A stretch of DNA of 64,000 bases from an uncultured Bacteroidales bacterium (GTDB taxonomy: Bacteria > Bacteroidota > Bacteroidia > Bacteroidales > FEN-979). The stretch lies in NCBI GenBank assembly GCA_903903985.1, contig CAIVAT010000096.1:1-64000 (forward strand), given 5' to 3'. Under the pieces are notes generated by a model, which had not been told where the DNA came from, made no database searches, and worked only from the letters and a program-made list of their open reading frames with translations. Below, one piece after another: positions 8,158-16,653 of this stretch. Both the position numbers and the translations under genes were made by a program. Within the stretch, counting starts at the first letter, position 1, and the number at the start of each line of letters is the position of its first letter.

Positions 8158-8604
8158 ATGAAAATGAAAAAATCAATATTAGCATTTGCTGCATGCAGCC
8201 TTATAACCGGTGCATTTTTCACCAGTTGCAATACCCCTTCGCAAAAAGTTGAAAATGCCCAGGAAAATGTTGTTGAAGCAAATAAGGATCTAGCCAAGGC
8301 CAATGAGGAATATATCGCGGATATAGCCACTTACCGGCAGGAAACTGCTGTTGCGGTCGCTGCCAATGAAGAGAGCATCACCGAGCTCAACGCAAAGATG
8401 GCAAAGGATAAAAGAGCTGCCAGGGCCGACTTTAAAAAGAAAATTGCTGACCTGGAGCAAAAAAACAGGGATATGAAAATGAAGATGGATAATTACAAAG
8501 AAGAAGGAAAAGACAAGTGGGTCATTTTCAAAGCCGAATTCAGCCATGACATGAAGGAATTGGGGAAGGCGTTTAAAGACTTAGCTGTTAACAACGTTAA
8601 ATAG
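8158..8604 (+). CDS. Small coiled-coil lipoprotein, function unknown
   Basis: A 148-residue lipoprotein. The signal peptide ends in a lipobox (AFFTSC) with the acylated Cys at residue 24. The remainder is almost entirely charged and helical, with long stretches such as ENAQENVVEANKDLAKANEE and KKKIADLEQKNRDMKMKMDN that predict a coiled coil. I do not recognise a named family. It is the first gene of a compact run of six genes that starts at the shared promoter at 8060-8125, and its partners are other small envelope proteins. A periplasmic spacer or stress lipoprotein role is inference. Confidence 0.8.
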   Translation: MKMKKSILAFAACSLITGAFFTSCNTPSQKVENAQENVVEANKDLAKANEEYIADIATYRQETAVAVAANEESITELNAKMAKDKRAARADFKKKIADLEQKNRDMKMKMDNYKEEGKDKWVIFKAEFSHDMKELGKAFKDLAVNNVK

Positions 8605-8627
8605 ACTGCAATATAAAAATCAGCACA

Positions 8628-9164
8628 ATGAAAACTTCAAGGCTAATCGAGGCAGGAATTATATTGTTTCTTGCAAGTGCAATGCAGGCGCAGGTTTCAG
8701 TGAGTGTGAACATTGGATCGCCCCCGATGTGGGGTCCAGCCGGATATGCTTCAGTTCAGTATTATTATCTGCCCGATGTTGAAGCCTATTACGATGTCCG
8801 GTCGTCGATGTTCATTTATTTTGGAGGCGGGGCCTGGATTCACAGAGCTTATCTCCCGGCACGTTATAAAGGGTATGATTTATACCGCGGATATAAAGTT
8901 GTCATGCCCAACTATTATGGGAAAACTCCCTACAGCCATTTCAAAGAGCATAAAATGAAATATGGGAAAGGGTATCACGGGCAAGAGCAACGAACGATCG
9001 GGGAACGACCCGGAAACGGAAACCCAGGGGCGAAAAATTATAACGATGGCAATCACAACAGTAAAGAAGGAGGCCATGATAATAATCAAAGCCACGGACA
9101 TGGTCATGATAAGAATATGAATGAGGATCATGGGCATGGTGGCGGAAACGATAAAAAGAAATAA
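8628..9164 (+). CDS. Exported Tyr/Gly-rich protein with His-rich tail
   Basis: A 178-residue exported protein of unknown function. A signal peptide ends at about residue 21 (SAMQA-QV). The middle part is aromatic (YASVQYYYLPDVEAYYDVRS, WIHRAYLPARYKGYDLYRGY). The last 40 residues are rich in His, Gly and Asn (GHGHDKNMNEDHGHGG), a composition that could bind metal ions. It lies 23 bp after the coiled-coil lipoprotein gene in the same operon, which ends in an NRAMP-like metal transporter, so a link to metal handling is possible but unproven. Confidence 0.8.
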   Translation: MKTSRLIEAGIILFLASAMQAQVSVSVNIGSPPMWGPAGYASVQYYYLPDVEAYYDVRSSMFIYFGGGAWIHRAYLPARYKGYDLYRGYKVVMPNYYGKTPYSHFKEHKMKYGKGYHGQEQRTIGERPGNGNPGAKNYNDGNHNSKEGGHDNNQSHGHGHDKNMNEDHGHGGGNDKKK

Positions 9165-9192
9165 TAATTAATTATCAATAAAAACCAATATT

Positions 9193-9471
9193 ATGAACTC
9201 AGGAAAAGTATTTTTAGGCTTATTGGCAGGTGTCGCAGTAGGCGCAACTTTGGGAATTTTATTCGCACCCGGTAAAGGTTCAAAGACACGGAAGAAAATT
9301 TCCCGGAAAAGGGAAGACTTTGCAGATGAATTAGAAGACAAATTCAATGGTTTCATCGACAGCATCAATAAGAACTTCTCAACTGCGGAAGACACAGCCG
9401 CACGCAGGGTGAAACAAGGAAAACAAAAAGTGGAAGACATTGAAACAGAAGTTATTTCGGCTGTAAAATAA
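9193..9471 (+). CDS. YtxH-domain small membrane protein
   Basis: A 92-residue protein of the YtxH (general stress protein) type. One membrane helix at residues 5-25 (KVFLGLLAGVAVGATLGILF) is followed by APGKGSKTRKKI, the family hallmark, and a charged helical tail. In Bacillus, members are general stress proteins of the sigma-B regulon; the biochemical role is unknown. It sits third in the operon, 5 bp before the next gene. Confidence 0.85.
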   Translation: MNSGKVFLGLLAGVAVGATLGILFAPGKGSKTRKKISRKREDFADELEDKFNGFIDSINKNFSTAEDTAARRVKQGKQKVEDIETEVISAVK

Positions 9472-9475
9472 AACC

Positions 9476-9817
9476 ATGGAAACCCCGGCAAGCTCATTCG
9501 AATCGTTATTCGAGAGAATTGAAGCCTACAGTAAAACAACATATGAGCTGTCGAAGCTCAGGTTGCTGGAGACCACCACCATTGTCGTCAGCGCATTGAT
9601 ACCGCGGTTTTTTGTCCTCGTCATGATGGCGCTGTTTGCCTTGGTTTTAACCTTTGGTATCGCGCTGCTGGTGGGGGAGTGGCTCGGAAAATATTATTAC
9701 GGTTTTTTTGTGGTTGCAGCTTTTTACCTCATTGCTGGCATCCTATTGCATTTTTTTCTGCACAAATGGATTAAAAACCCTGTTAGCGATTTAATCATTA
9801 AACAAGCTCTTCAATAG
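9476..9817 (+). CDS. Two-helix membrane protein (phage-holin-like/DUF1469-like)
   Basis: A 113-residue inner-membrane protein with a charged N-terminal helix (residues 8-30) and two long hydrophobic segments at about 38-65 and 72-98 (IALLVGEWLGKYYYGFFVVA between them). Such proteins are often labelled holin-X or DUF1469-like, but no lysis genes are nearby. The context of YtxH, lipoprotein and CsbD genes fits a stress-related envelope role instead. The gene starts 5 bp after ytxH. Confidence 0.75.
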   Translation: METPASSFESLFERIEAYSKTTYELSKLRLLETTTIVVSALIPRFFVLVMMALFALVLTFGIALLVGEWLGKYYYGFFVVAAFYLIAGILLHFFLHKWIKNPVSDLIIKQALQ

Positions 9818-9825
9818 GTCATATC

Positions 9826-10224
9826 ATGCAAACAATAAATTCATTAACCGATCTCAGAGAGGCTATTTTTATCCTGGAAATGCAGCGGAATGATGAAGCA
9901 AATATGCTTAGGGAAAAATTCCATCTTGCTATCGACAGCATGCAGCCAGTCAATCTTATTAAAAGTACCTTCAAAGATGTAGTCAGTTCCCCTGATTTAC
10001 CCGGTCACCTCTTAAGCACATCTGCCGGGCTGGCTACCGGCATGCTGACCAGGATCGTCATCAGCAGCATCACGAAAAATCCTGTCAAAAGGCTTATCGG
10101 CAGGGCATTGATGTATGGGCTTACAAACCTGGCCATGAATAATCCTGAAACCGTTAAATCATTGGGCAAAGGAATAATAAAGATTGTGAGGGGTAAGCAG
10201 GAAGACCGAGTTTATCCCAAATGA
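9826..10224 (+). CDS. Hypothetical protein of the stress-like operon
   Basis: A 132-residue protein I cannot assign. The N-terminal 45 residues are soluble and helical (LREAIFILEMQRNDEANMLR). A central weakly hydrophobic part (HLLSTSAGLATGMLTRIVIS) and a second one (LIGRALMYGLTNLAMNN) may associate with the membrane. The gene starts 9 bp after the two-helix membrane protein, and its last 4 bp overlap the start of the transporter gene (ATGATG junction at 10221), so translation is probably coupled. Confidence 0.7.
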   Translation: MQTINSLTDLREAIFILEMQRNDEANMLREKFHLAIDSMQPVNLIKSTFKDVVSSPDLPGHLLSTSAGLATGMLTRIVISSITKNPVKRLIGRALMYGLTNLAMNNPETVKSLGKGIIKIVRGKQEDRVYPK

Positions 10225-11480
10225 TGAATAATTCAAATAAATTTATTCATTTCTGGAAAATACTTGGGCCCGGACTTGTTACAGGTGCAAGCGATGATGA
10301 TCCTTCGGGTATTGCAACCTACTCGCAGGCAGGTGCTGCATACGGGCTTTCAACGCTCTGGACTTCACTGATTACGTTTCCGCTCATGGCTTCCATCCAG
10401 GAAATGTGTGCAAGGATCGGGCTGGTCACTTCACATGGGTTGGCAGGAACGCTGAAATCAAATTATTCAAAACCTGTCTTGTATTTGATGCTGCTGTTTA
10501 GTTTTCCTGCCATCGTCATGAACATTGGTGCCGACATTGCCGGAATGGGCGCAGTTGGCAATCTGTTATTTCCATCAATTCATGCGATATATTTCAGCGT
10601 CGTGTTTACGATCATCCTTCTGGGGTTGATTATTTACCTTCCATATCAGAAAATTGCCGCTATTCTGAAATACCTGTGCATCATCCTGCTGGTTTACCTG
10701 ATCGTTCCGTTTCTTTACAAACAAAATGTTACTGCAATTTTAAAATCCACTTTTATCCCGACGATCAGGTTTGATAAAAACTTCATCAGCATCCTTGTTG
10801 CCATTCTCGGAACAACAATTTCACCGTATCTGTTCTTTTGGCAGGCAACAATGGTATCAGAGGATGTTATACAAAAGAAAAAGCACCTGGTGGTGAATAA
10901 AAGAATTATCCACGAAATGAAACAAGACGTTGATTTTGGCATGTTATTTTCAAACCTTGTCATGTTCTTCATCATTCTCACCACAGGAACGGTTTTATTC
11001 AACGCAGGTATTCACCAGATTGACACGGTTGAACAGGCTGCCCAGGCATTGAAACCCCTGGCTGGCAACCTGGCATATTTACTGTTTGCTGTTGGGGTCA
11101 TCGGCACTGGTTTTTTGGCCATCCCTGTTCTAAGTGGTTCTCTATCATACATCATTACGGAAACATTTGGCTGGGAAAAAGGATTGGATAAAAAATTCAA
11201 TAAAGCAAAAGCATTTTATTTCATCATAGCCATTTCCTTGATACTAGGTTTATTGATGCAATACATTGGCCTTTCGCCAATCAAAGCGCTGATATATTCA
11301 GCCATTCTGTACGGATTGACCGCCCCTGTGCTGATTGCCATCATTCTGCATATTTCCAACAATAAAAGGATCATGGGGAAATTCACCAATGGAAAAATTT
11401 CCAATATCCTGGGGTTTGCCACATTGATCCTGATGACCGTGGCTGCCGTTATTCTGATTTACATGCAGTTCGTGGGATGA
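10221..11480 (+). CDS. NRAMP-like divalent metal transporter with altered metal-site motifs
   Basis: A 419-residue membrane protein with about 11 hydrophobic segments and the NRAMP start (ILGPGLVTGASDDDPSGIAT). Canonical NRAMP carriers bind Mn2+ or Fe2+ through a DPGN motif in helix 1 and a Met-Pro-His-Asn motif in helix 6. Here helix 1 reads D27-P-S-G, without the Asn, and helix 6 reads TTISPYLFFWQA, without the Met and His. The fold is therefore NRAMP-like but the substrate may not be a transition metal; NRAMP-related Mg2+ transporters also lack the Met. It is the last gene of the six-gene operon from 8158, overlapping the preceding gene by 4 bp. Confidence 0.82.
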   Translation: MMNNSNKFIHFWKILGPGLVTGASDDDPSGIATYSQAGAAYGLSTLWTSLITFPLMASIQEMCARIGLVTSHGLAGTLKSNYSKPVLYLMLLFSFPAIVMNIGADIAGMGAVGNLLFPSIHAIYFSVVFTIILLGLIIYLPYQKIAAILKYLCIILLVYLIVPFLYKQNVTAILKSTFIPTIRFDKNFISILVAILGTTISPYLFFWQATMVSEDVIQKKKHLVVNKRIIHEMKQDVDFGMLFSNLVMFFIILTTGTVLFNAGIHQIDTVEQAAQALKPLAGNLAYLLFAVGVIGTGFLAIPVLSGSLSYIITETFGWEKGLDKKFNKAKAFYFIIAISLILGLLMQYIGLSPIKALIYSAILYGLTAPVLIAIILHISNNKRIMGKFTNGKISNILGFATLILMTVAAVILIYMQFVG

Positions 11481-11505
11481 ATGCAATAAGCAGGAACCAT
11501 CAAAG

Positions 11506-11571
11506 GTGTGAATGATGTAACTCTTACAGGGAATTGTGTAACACAACACAGGAATAAGTTAAGGACCTTTG
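11506..11571 (+). promoter_or_regulatory. 39-bp shared operator plus -7 box, copy C (CsbD gene)
   Basis: The element spans 11506-11544 with conserved ends identical to copies A and B. The -7-like box GACCTTTG lies at 11564-11571, again 19 bp away. It starts only 25 bp after the stop of the transporter gene, so the CsbD gene has its own promoter of the same class as the operon before it. Confidence 0.8.
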
Positions 11572-11605
11572 CGGTATAAAAATTCATAAACTTAATACTC
11601 AATAA

Positions 11606-11791
11606 ATGAACACTACGGAAGTAAAAGGAAACTGGAATGAGCAGAAAGGGAAACTCAAACAGAAATTCGCAGTCCTGACGGACAATGACCTGATGTTTAA
11701 TGAAGGCAAAAAAGAGGAGATGTTAGGCAGACTTCAAGTCAAGCTTGGCAAAAGCAAAGAAGAATTGCACAAAATTATTGCAGCTCTTTAA
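11606..11791 (+). CDS. CsbD-family stress protein
   Basis: A 61-residue protein with the CsbD hallmark: VKGNWNEQKGKLKQKF at the N-terminus, then a four-helix type charged sequence (LMFNEGKKEEMLGRLQVKLG). CsbD proteins are small, abundant and stress-induced (sigma-B dependent in Bacillus), with unknown biochemical function. It forms its own transcription unit between the shared-motif promoter and a terminator. Confidence 0.92.
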   Translation: MNTTEVKGNWNEQKGKLKQKFAVLTDNDLMFNEGKKEEMLGRLQVKLGKSKEELHKIIAAL

Positions 11792-11813
11792 ACAGGCTAC
11801 CCTTTGAAAAGAT

Positions 11814-11849
11814 ACCGTTTGGCGATTCACCCGTCAAGCGGTTTTTTTT
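11814..11849 (+). terminator. Rho-independent terminator after csbD
   Basis: ACCGTTTGGCG (11814-11824) pairs with CGTCAAGCGGT (11832-11842), including G-U pairs, with a 7-nt loop and a following run of eight T. Confidence 0.85.
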
Positions 11850-11914
11850 ATTTTAAGATTATCAACAGGTCCAAAGTGATGGGAGTGATTGAGGACTGAA
11901 AATAAATAAACCAG

Positions 11915-11922
11915 TATCTTTG
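11915..11922 (+). promoter_or_regulatory. -7 box upstream of rlmF
   Basis: TATCTTTG is a perfect TAnnTTTG match, 127 bp before the rlmF start codon and not overlapped by another gene. The leader between them shows no clear structure. Confidence 0.5.
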
Positions 11923-12049
11923 TCTTCGTTTTGTTTCAAAGAGATCATCATCCATTGTTTCGGCAAATTGGCCTGCCAGTATAAACCATTAAGATTCGGC
12001 ATTTTTGAAACATATTGGAACCGGCGACACGAATAATTGATGAAATTTT

Positions 12050-13018
12050 ATGCTGCAGAAAAAACGGGAACATCCGAAAGAAAAAGCCAGGTTACATCCA
12101 CGAAACAAACATCGTGAGCGCTATGATTTTAAATTACTTATTCAGTGCAGCCCGGAATTGGCAAAGTTTGTAAGGTTGAACATTTACGGGGATGAATCCA
12201 TTGATTTTTCTGATCCCGAAGCAGTGAAGATCCTGAACAAGGCGCTATTGAAACACCATTACGGCATCGATCACTGGAGTATCCCTCCCGGTTACTTATG
12301 CCCACCCATACCCGGGAGGGCTGACTATATCCATCATATGGCCGACTTGCTTTGCGGCAGTAACTATGGGAAAATCCCAACCGGCCGCAGGATCAGATGT
12401 TTTGACATAGGCGTTGGCGCCAACTGCGTATATCCAATGATCGGGGCGGTCGAATATGGCTGGTCTTTCATAGGTTCAGACATCGATCAGGCAGCCATTG
12501 ATTCAGCCAGCAGCATCGTTGAATTAAACCCAATTTTAAAGGAGATGGTTGAAATCAGATTGCAGCGGCAACCCAATGATATTTTTTTTGGAGTCCTTCA
12601 AAAAGAGGAAGCCATCGATTTGTCAATTTGCAATCCTCCTTTTCATGCTTCATTGGCAGAAGCCCAACAGGGCACAAACCGTAAATTGAAAAATTTAAAT
12701 CAGGAAAAAACCGAAACGCCTTTGTTGAATTTTGGTGGCCAGGGCAATGAGTTATGGTGCAAGGGAGGCGAGGAAAGATTTGTCAGGGATATGATCCGTC
12801 AAAGCAAGTTCTTTGCTGCTTCCTGTTTTTGGTTTTCAACCCTGATCTCCAAACAATCCCGGCTGAAGGGCGTTTACGAGGCACTGGAAAAGCTGGAAGC
12901 CGCCGAGGTGAAAACCATTCCGATGGGTCAGGGAAATAAATCAAGCCGCATTGTTGCATGGACCTTTCTCAACCGTGAACAACAGAAAACATGGATCAAT
13001 ACAAAATGGAAAGAGTGA
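12050..13018 (+). CDS. rlmF: 23S rRNA (adenine-1618-N6)-methyltransferase
   Basis: RlmF methylates N6 of A1618 in 23S rRNA using S-adenosylmethionine. The 322-residue protein begins with the basic family start (EKARLHPRNKHRERYDF) and has the cofactor motif DIGVGANCVYP at residues 119-129 and the adenine-methyltransferase motif NPPFH at 195-199. The family stretch GGQGNELWCKGGEERFV is also present. Length matches the family. Its stop lies 4 bp before the start of the YfhO-type gene, so the two may be transcribed together although their functions look unrelated. Confidence 0.93.
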   Translation: MLQKKREHPKEKARLHPRNKHRERYDFKLLIQCSPELAKFVRLNIYGDESIDFSDPEAVKILNKALLKHHYGIDHWSIPPGYLCPPIPGRADYIHHMADLLCGSNYGKIPTGRRIRCFDIGVGANCVYPMIGAVEYGWSFIGSDIDQAAIDSASSIVELNPILKEMVEIRLQRQPNDIFFGVLQKEEAIDLSICNPPFHASLAEAQQGTNRKLKNLNQEKTETPLLNFGGQGNELWCKGGEERFVRDMIRQSKFFAASCFWFSTLISKQSRLKGVYEALEKLEAAEVKTIPMGQGNKSSRIVAWTFLNREQQKTWINTKWKE

Positions 13019-13022
13019 AATC

Positions 13023-15464
13023 ATGAAAAAAATCAATCTGAAGATATTGGTCCCATACGGTGCTGCCATACTGATCTTTCTTTCTGTAACCCTGGTCTAT
13101 CTCTACCCGTTGCTGGAAGGGAAGAAGCTTTACCAATATGACATCGTCAACTTCAAAGGGGTTTCACGGGAGATCTCTGATTTCAGGGAAAAGACCGGGC
13201 AGGAGCCGCTTTGGACAAACTCCATGTATGGCGGGATGCCTGCTTACCAGGTTTCGACCCGGTATCCCGGCAACCTCATCGGACCCCTCGATAAATTCCT
13301 GTCGCTGGGGCTTCCCCATCCTGCCAACCTGATCTTTCTTTATTTCATTGGATTCTTCATCCTTTTAATGGTAATGAAAGTCGATCCATGGTTGTCGATT
13401 GCCGGTGCCCTTGCTTTCGGGTTTTCCTCATTCTTTTTCATCATCATCGATGTGGGGCACAACTCACAGGCGCACGCCATCGCCTACATGGCCCCGCTCG
13501 TGGCAGGCGTGCTCCTGACACTGAAAAAAAAATACTTACAGGGAGGAATTCTCACGGCAGTATTCCTGTCCCTTGAAATAAAAGCGAACCATCCGCAAAT
13601 CACCTATTATCTTGCCATGATTGCGTTGTTGCTGTTGATCTTCAGGCTGATGCAATCAATTCGCGAAAAGGAGGCGAAATCGTTTATTACAGCTTGCGGG
13701 GTTTTATCACTGGCATTGATTTTTGCGCTGCTCACCAATCTTACCACACTCTGGGCCACGCTTGAATACAGCAAATACACCGTGAGGGGAAAGTCGGAAC
13801 TGACCAGCGACAAACAGAACCGCACTGCAGGCATTGATCGCGATTATGCGACCCATTGGAGTTATGGGATCGGGGAAACGATGACCTTGATGATTCCCGA
13901 CATATACGGGGGAGCTTCCGGTACAAAAGTTGAAAAAAGTTCAGCAGTGGTGAAAGCCATGCAGGACAACGGGATCGATGAAGTCACCATCAGCCGGTTC
14001 ACCAGCCAGCCGGTTTCTTTCCTGTACTACTGGGGAAATCAGCCCAGCACATCCGGCCCTGTTTATGCCGGCGCCATTGTATGCTTTCTCTTCATTTTAG
14101 GTTTATTCCTCGTGAAGGGAGCGATAAAATGGTGGCTCCTGACGGCCACGCTGCTTTCTATAATCCTCGCCTGGGGACATAACTTCATGGCCGCCACGAA
14201 CCTCTTTCTCGATTATTTCCCCGTATACAACAAATTCAGGGCGGTCACCATGATCCTCGTCATCGCGGAATTCTGCCTGCCGCTGCTGGGAATACTTGCA
14301 GTGAAGGAGCTTGTTGAAAATCAGGCTGAAAAAAAGCGGAACTTCCGTGGCTTGCAGTTGTCATTTGCGATCACTGGTGGAATTAGCCTCCTCTTCGTCT
14401 TTTTCCCCGGATTATTTTTCAATTTTACCGGACCCGACGATGCAGAACTTTCACGCCAGTATCCCGACTGGTTTATGGCAGCAGTCAGGACCGACCGGTT
14501 GAGTTTGCTCCGGGGAGATGCCCTGCGCAGTTTTATCTTTATCACCATGACTGCTTTACTCCTCTGGGGGGTACTTATTGGGAAACTGAAGAAAGAATAT
14601 TTGTTCACTGCCCTGATACTGCTGTTCCTGACGGATATGTTCGCAGTAAATAAAAGATACCTGAACAGCGACAGCTTTACAACGACTTCGTCGCTGGAGG
14701 TGCCGTTTGAGCCTACGAATGCTGATCGGCAGATCCTGCTGGATAAAAATCCTGACTACCGGGTATTCAACCTCTCTTCCGGCAATCCGTTTATCGATCC
14801 CACGACATCTTATTTCCACAAGTCGCTTGGCGGGTACAGCGGGGTCAAAATGCGCCGTTACCAGGAACTTTGGGAGCGGCAGATCAGCAGGAATAACATG
14901 GGGGTTCTTAATATGCTCAACACCAAATATTTCATTGTCACCGGTAAAGACAAACAGCCCGAAGCACAATATAACCCGGGAGCCCTTGGCAACGGTTGGT
15001 TTGTTCAATCGGTAAAACTGGTTTCCGGTGCTGACGAAGAGTTGGAATCGCTTTCGGGTTTCCGGCCTGATTCTGTCGCAATCATTGATCGCCAGTTTAC
15101 TGAGTCCCTCAAAGGATTTTCAGGAAGCCGTGATACAAGCGACCATATCAGCATGGAATCCTATGCACCCAACAGGCTGGCATATCATTTCAACACCAGG
15201 AAGAACGGGTTGGCCGTCTTTTCCGAAATATGGTATCCCGAAGGCTGGAATGCATATGTTGACGGGAAACTTACACCTCATTTCAGGGCCAATTATGTAT
15301 TGAGGGCGATGGTGCTTCCGGCCGGTAATCACAAACTGGAGTTCCGTTTTGAACCCAAAGTGTATGCCATCGGTGAGAAAGTTTCCCTGGTCAGTTCCTT
15401 GGTATTACTGATTCTTCTTCTTGGAATGGGAGCAAATGAAGTGCGGAAAATGATAAAAAAATAA
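13023..15464 (+). CDS. YfhO-family membrane protein
   Basis: An 813-residue polytopic membrane protein of the YfhO family. A first helix (residues 10-30) is followed by an extracytoplasmic segment with the conserved pattern LWTNSMYGGMPAYQ, then about ten more hydrophobic helices, a large soluble domain (about 560-770) and a C-terminal helix. The fold resembles GT-C glycosyltransferases; in Firmicutes YfhO homologues decorate teichoic acids, but the role in Bacteroidota is unknown. The ATG at 13023 is chosen because upstream in-frame codons overlap rlmF and add no membrane segment. The gene converges with cydB. Confidence 0.85.
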   Translation: MKKINLKILVPYGAAILIFLSVTLVYLYPLLEGKKLYQYDIVNFKGVSREISDFREKTGQEPLWTNSMYGGMPAYQVSTRYPGNLIGPLDKFLSLGLPHPANLIFLYFIGFFILLMVMKVDPWLSIAGALAFGFSSFFFIIIDVGHNSQAHAIAYMAPLVAGVLLTLKKKYLQGGILTAVFLSLEIKANHPQITYYLAMIALLLLIFRLMQSIREKEAKSFITACGVLSLALIFALLTNLTTLWATLEYSKYTVRGKSELTSDKQNRTAGIDRDYATHWSYGIGETMTLMIPDIYGGASGTKVEKSSAVVKAMQDNGIDEVTISRFTSQPVSFLYYWGNQPSTSGPVYAGAIVCFLFILGLFLVKGAIKWWLLTATLLSIILAWGHNFMAATNLFLDYFPVYNKFRAVTMILVIAEFCLPLLGILAVKELVENQAEKKRNFRGLQLSFAITGGISLLFVFFPGLFFNFTGPDDAELSRQYPDWFMAAVRTDRLSLLRGDALRSFIFITMTALLLWGVLIGKLKKEYLFTALILLFLTDMFAVNKRYLNSDSFTTTSSLEVPFEPTNADRQILLDKNPDYRVFNLSSGNPFIDPTTSYFHKSLGGYSGVKMRRYQELWERQISRNNMGVLNMLNTKYFIVTGKDKQPEAQYNPGALGNGWFVQSVKLVSGADEELESLSGFRPDSVAIIDRQFTESLKGFSGSRDTSDHISMESYAPNRLAYHFNTRKNGLAVFSEIWYPEGWNAYVDGKLTPHFRANYVLRAMVLPAGNHKLEFRFEPKVYAIGEKVSLVSSLVLLILLLGMGANEVRKMIKK

Positions 15465-15486
15465 TCAATTTCACAATTTTCCTGTT

Positions 15487-16653
15487 TTAATAGGTGTGCC
15501 CTCCCTCCTCCATTTCAGCCGCATCAATTTTCCTGCTGTTGATGGCCTTCCAGGCATACCAAATGTATGCGATGACAAATGGCACCAGCAATGAAACATA
15601 ACTCATCGCAGTAAGTGTATAATGGCTTGATGAGCTGTTGTGGATCGTCAATGAACTTTGCATATCATAGTATGACGGGTAATAGGCAGTGTTGTTAAAT
15701 CCGGCCAGGCAGAAGAGGGCAAATACCGTGAGTATTGTTCCAGGGCCGGCATACCAGATTCCTGAAGAACCATTTTTATCGAAGGATAGTATCGGCAATG
15801 CTACACCGAGCAGTACGAATACCACGCCCGCAGCAAACATCAGCAGCACCGGAGGCATTTGGGTGAGGTTATGGAAATATTTCAACGGCTCACCAAAAAT
15901 AAAACCATCCTGTGGGTGGACTGCATATCCGGGCATGGTTAAAATGGCAATGACAAATGCAAGGAAAAAAATCAGGAAAGGGATGGTATTGATGAGCAGC
16001 TGTTTCTTTGAGCGGGCAAGGATCTGTTGATTATCAATGGTATTCATGAAATAAAGGATCCCGAGCACCCTTGCCAGGAAAAATACAGCAAGTCCAAGTG
16101 CCACATTCCGCCAGTTTAAAAGGGCTTCAAGCCCATGGGCCCGGTTTTGCCACCGTGAAATGGCGGGATCGAGGAGGTTTGTCAGCGATGATTTATTGAC
16201 CGAAAATGCCGACCCTGTGAAAAAGGTTGCCACAGCAGCACCGATCAGTACAGTTCCGAGCAATCCATTGATGATCAGGAACCATTCATACGTTTTATGG
16301 CCCAGCAAATTGTTCGGTTTGCTTCTGAATTCATAGGCAACGGCCTGGATGATGAATGGGAAAAGGATGGCCATCCAAACCCAGTAAGCTCCCCCAAAAC
16401 TGGTGGAATAAAACAGGGGAAAGGAAGCGAAAAACGCACCCCCAAAAGTGACCAGCGTTGTAAATGTAAATTCCCATTTGCGTCCCAGGGCATTGACCAG
16501 CATTTTACGTTCCGGTTCTGTCTTCCCGATGGTATAAATCAAAGTTTGCCCGCCCTGCACAAACATCAGGAATACGAGCAGGCTCCCCAGGATGGAAATG
16601 ATGATCCACCAATAAGCCTGCAGGGTTTCAATCGACATGGTTTCAAACATCAC
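15487..16653 (-). CDS. cydB: Cytochrome bd ubiquinol oxidase subunit II
   Basis: CydB is the second membrane subunit of cytochrome bd oxidase, which oxidises quinol and reduces O2 to water with high oxygen affinity. The 388-residue protein has the family start (LQAYWWIIISILGSLLVFLM, then QGGQTL) and about nine hydrophobic helices. Conserved stretches include GRKWEFTFTTLVTFGGAFFA and LNWRNVALG. Its start codon overlaps the cydA stop by 4 bp (16650-16653), so translation is coupled. A CydX-type small subunit is not seen after cydB. Confidence 0.95.
   Translation of the reverse strand: MMFETMSIETLQAYWWIIISILGSLLVFLMFVQGGQTLIYTIGKTEPERKMLVNALGRKWEFTFTTLVTFGGAFFASFPLFYSTSFGGAYWVWMAILFPFIIQAVAYEFRSKPNNLLGHKTYEWFLIINGLLGTVLIGAAVATFFTGSAFSVNKSSLTNLLDPAISRWQNRAHGLEALLNWRNVALGLAVFFLARVLGILYFMNTIDNQQILARSKKQLLINTIPFLIFFLAFVIAILTMPGYAVHPQDGFIFGEPLKYFHNLTQMPPVLLMFAAGVVFVLLGVALPILSFDKNGSSGIWYAGPGTILTVFALFCLAGFNNTAYYPSYYDMQSSLTIHNSSSSHYTLTAMSYVSLLVPFVIAYIWYAWKAINSRKIDAAEMEEGGHTY

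Noticed and set aside
8158-10224. Prophage remnant suggested by the holin-like protein and several small genes
   Set aside because: No other phage gene is near. The co-occurring YtxH and CsbD proteins and the shared promoter class point to a stress operon.
12951-13022. Upstream in-frame start for the YfhO-type gene
   Set aside because: It would overlap rlmF by 68 bp and add a hydrophilic head; the ATG at 13023 leads directly into the first membrane helix.
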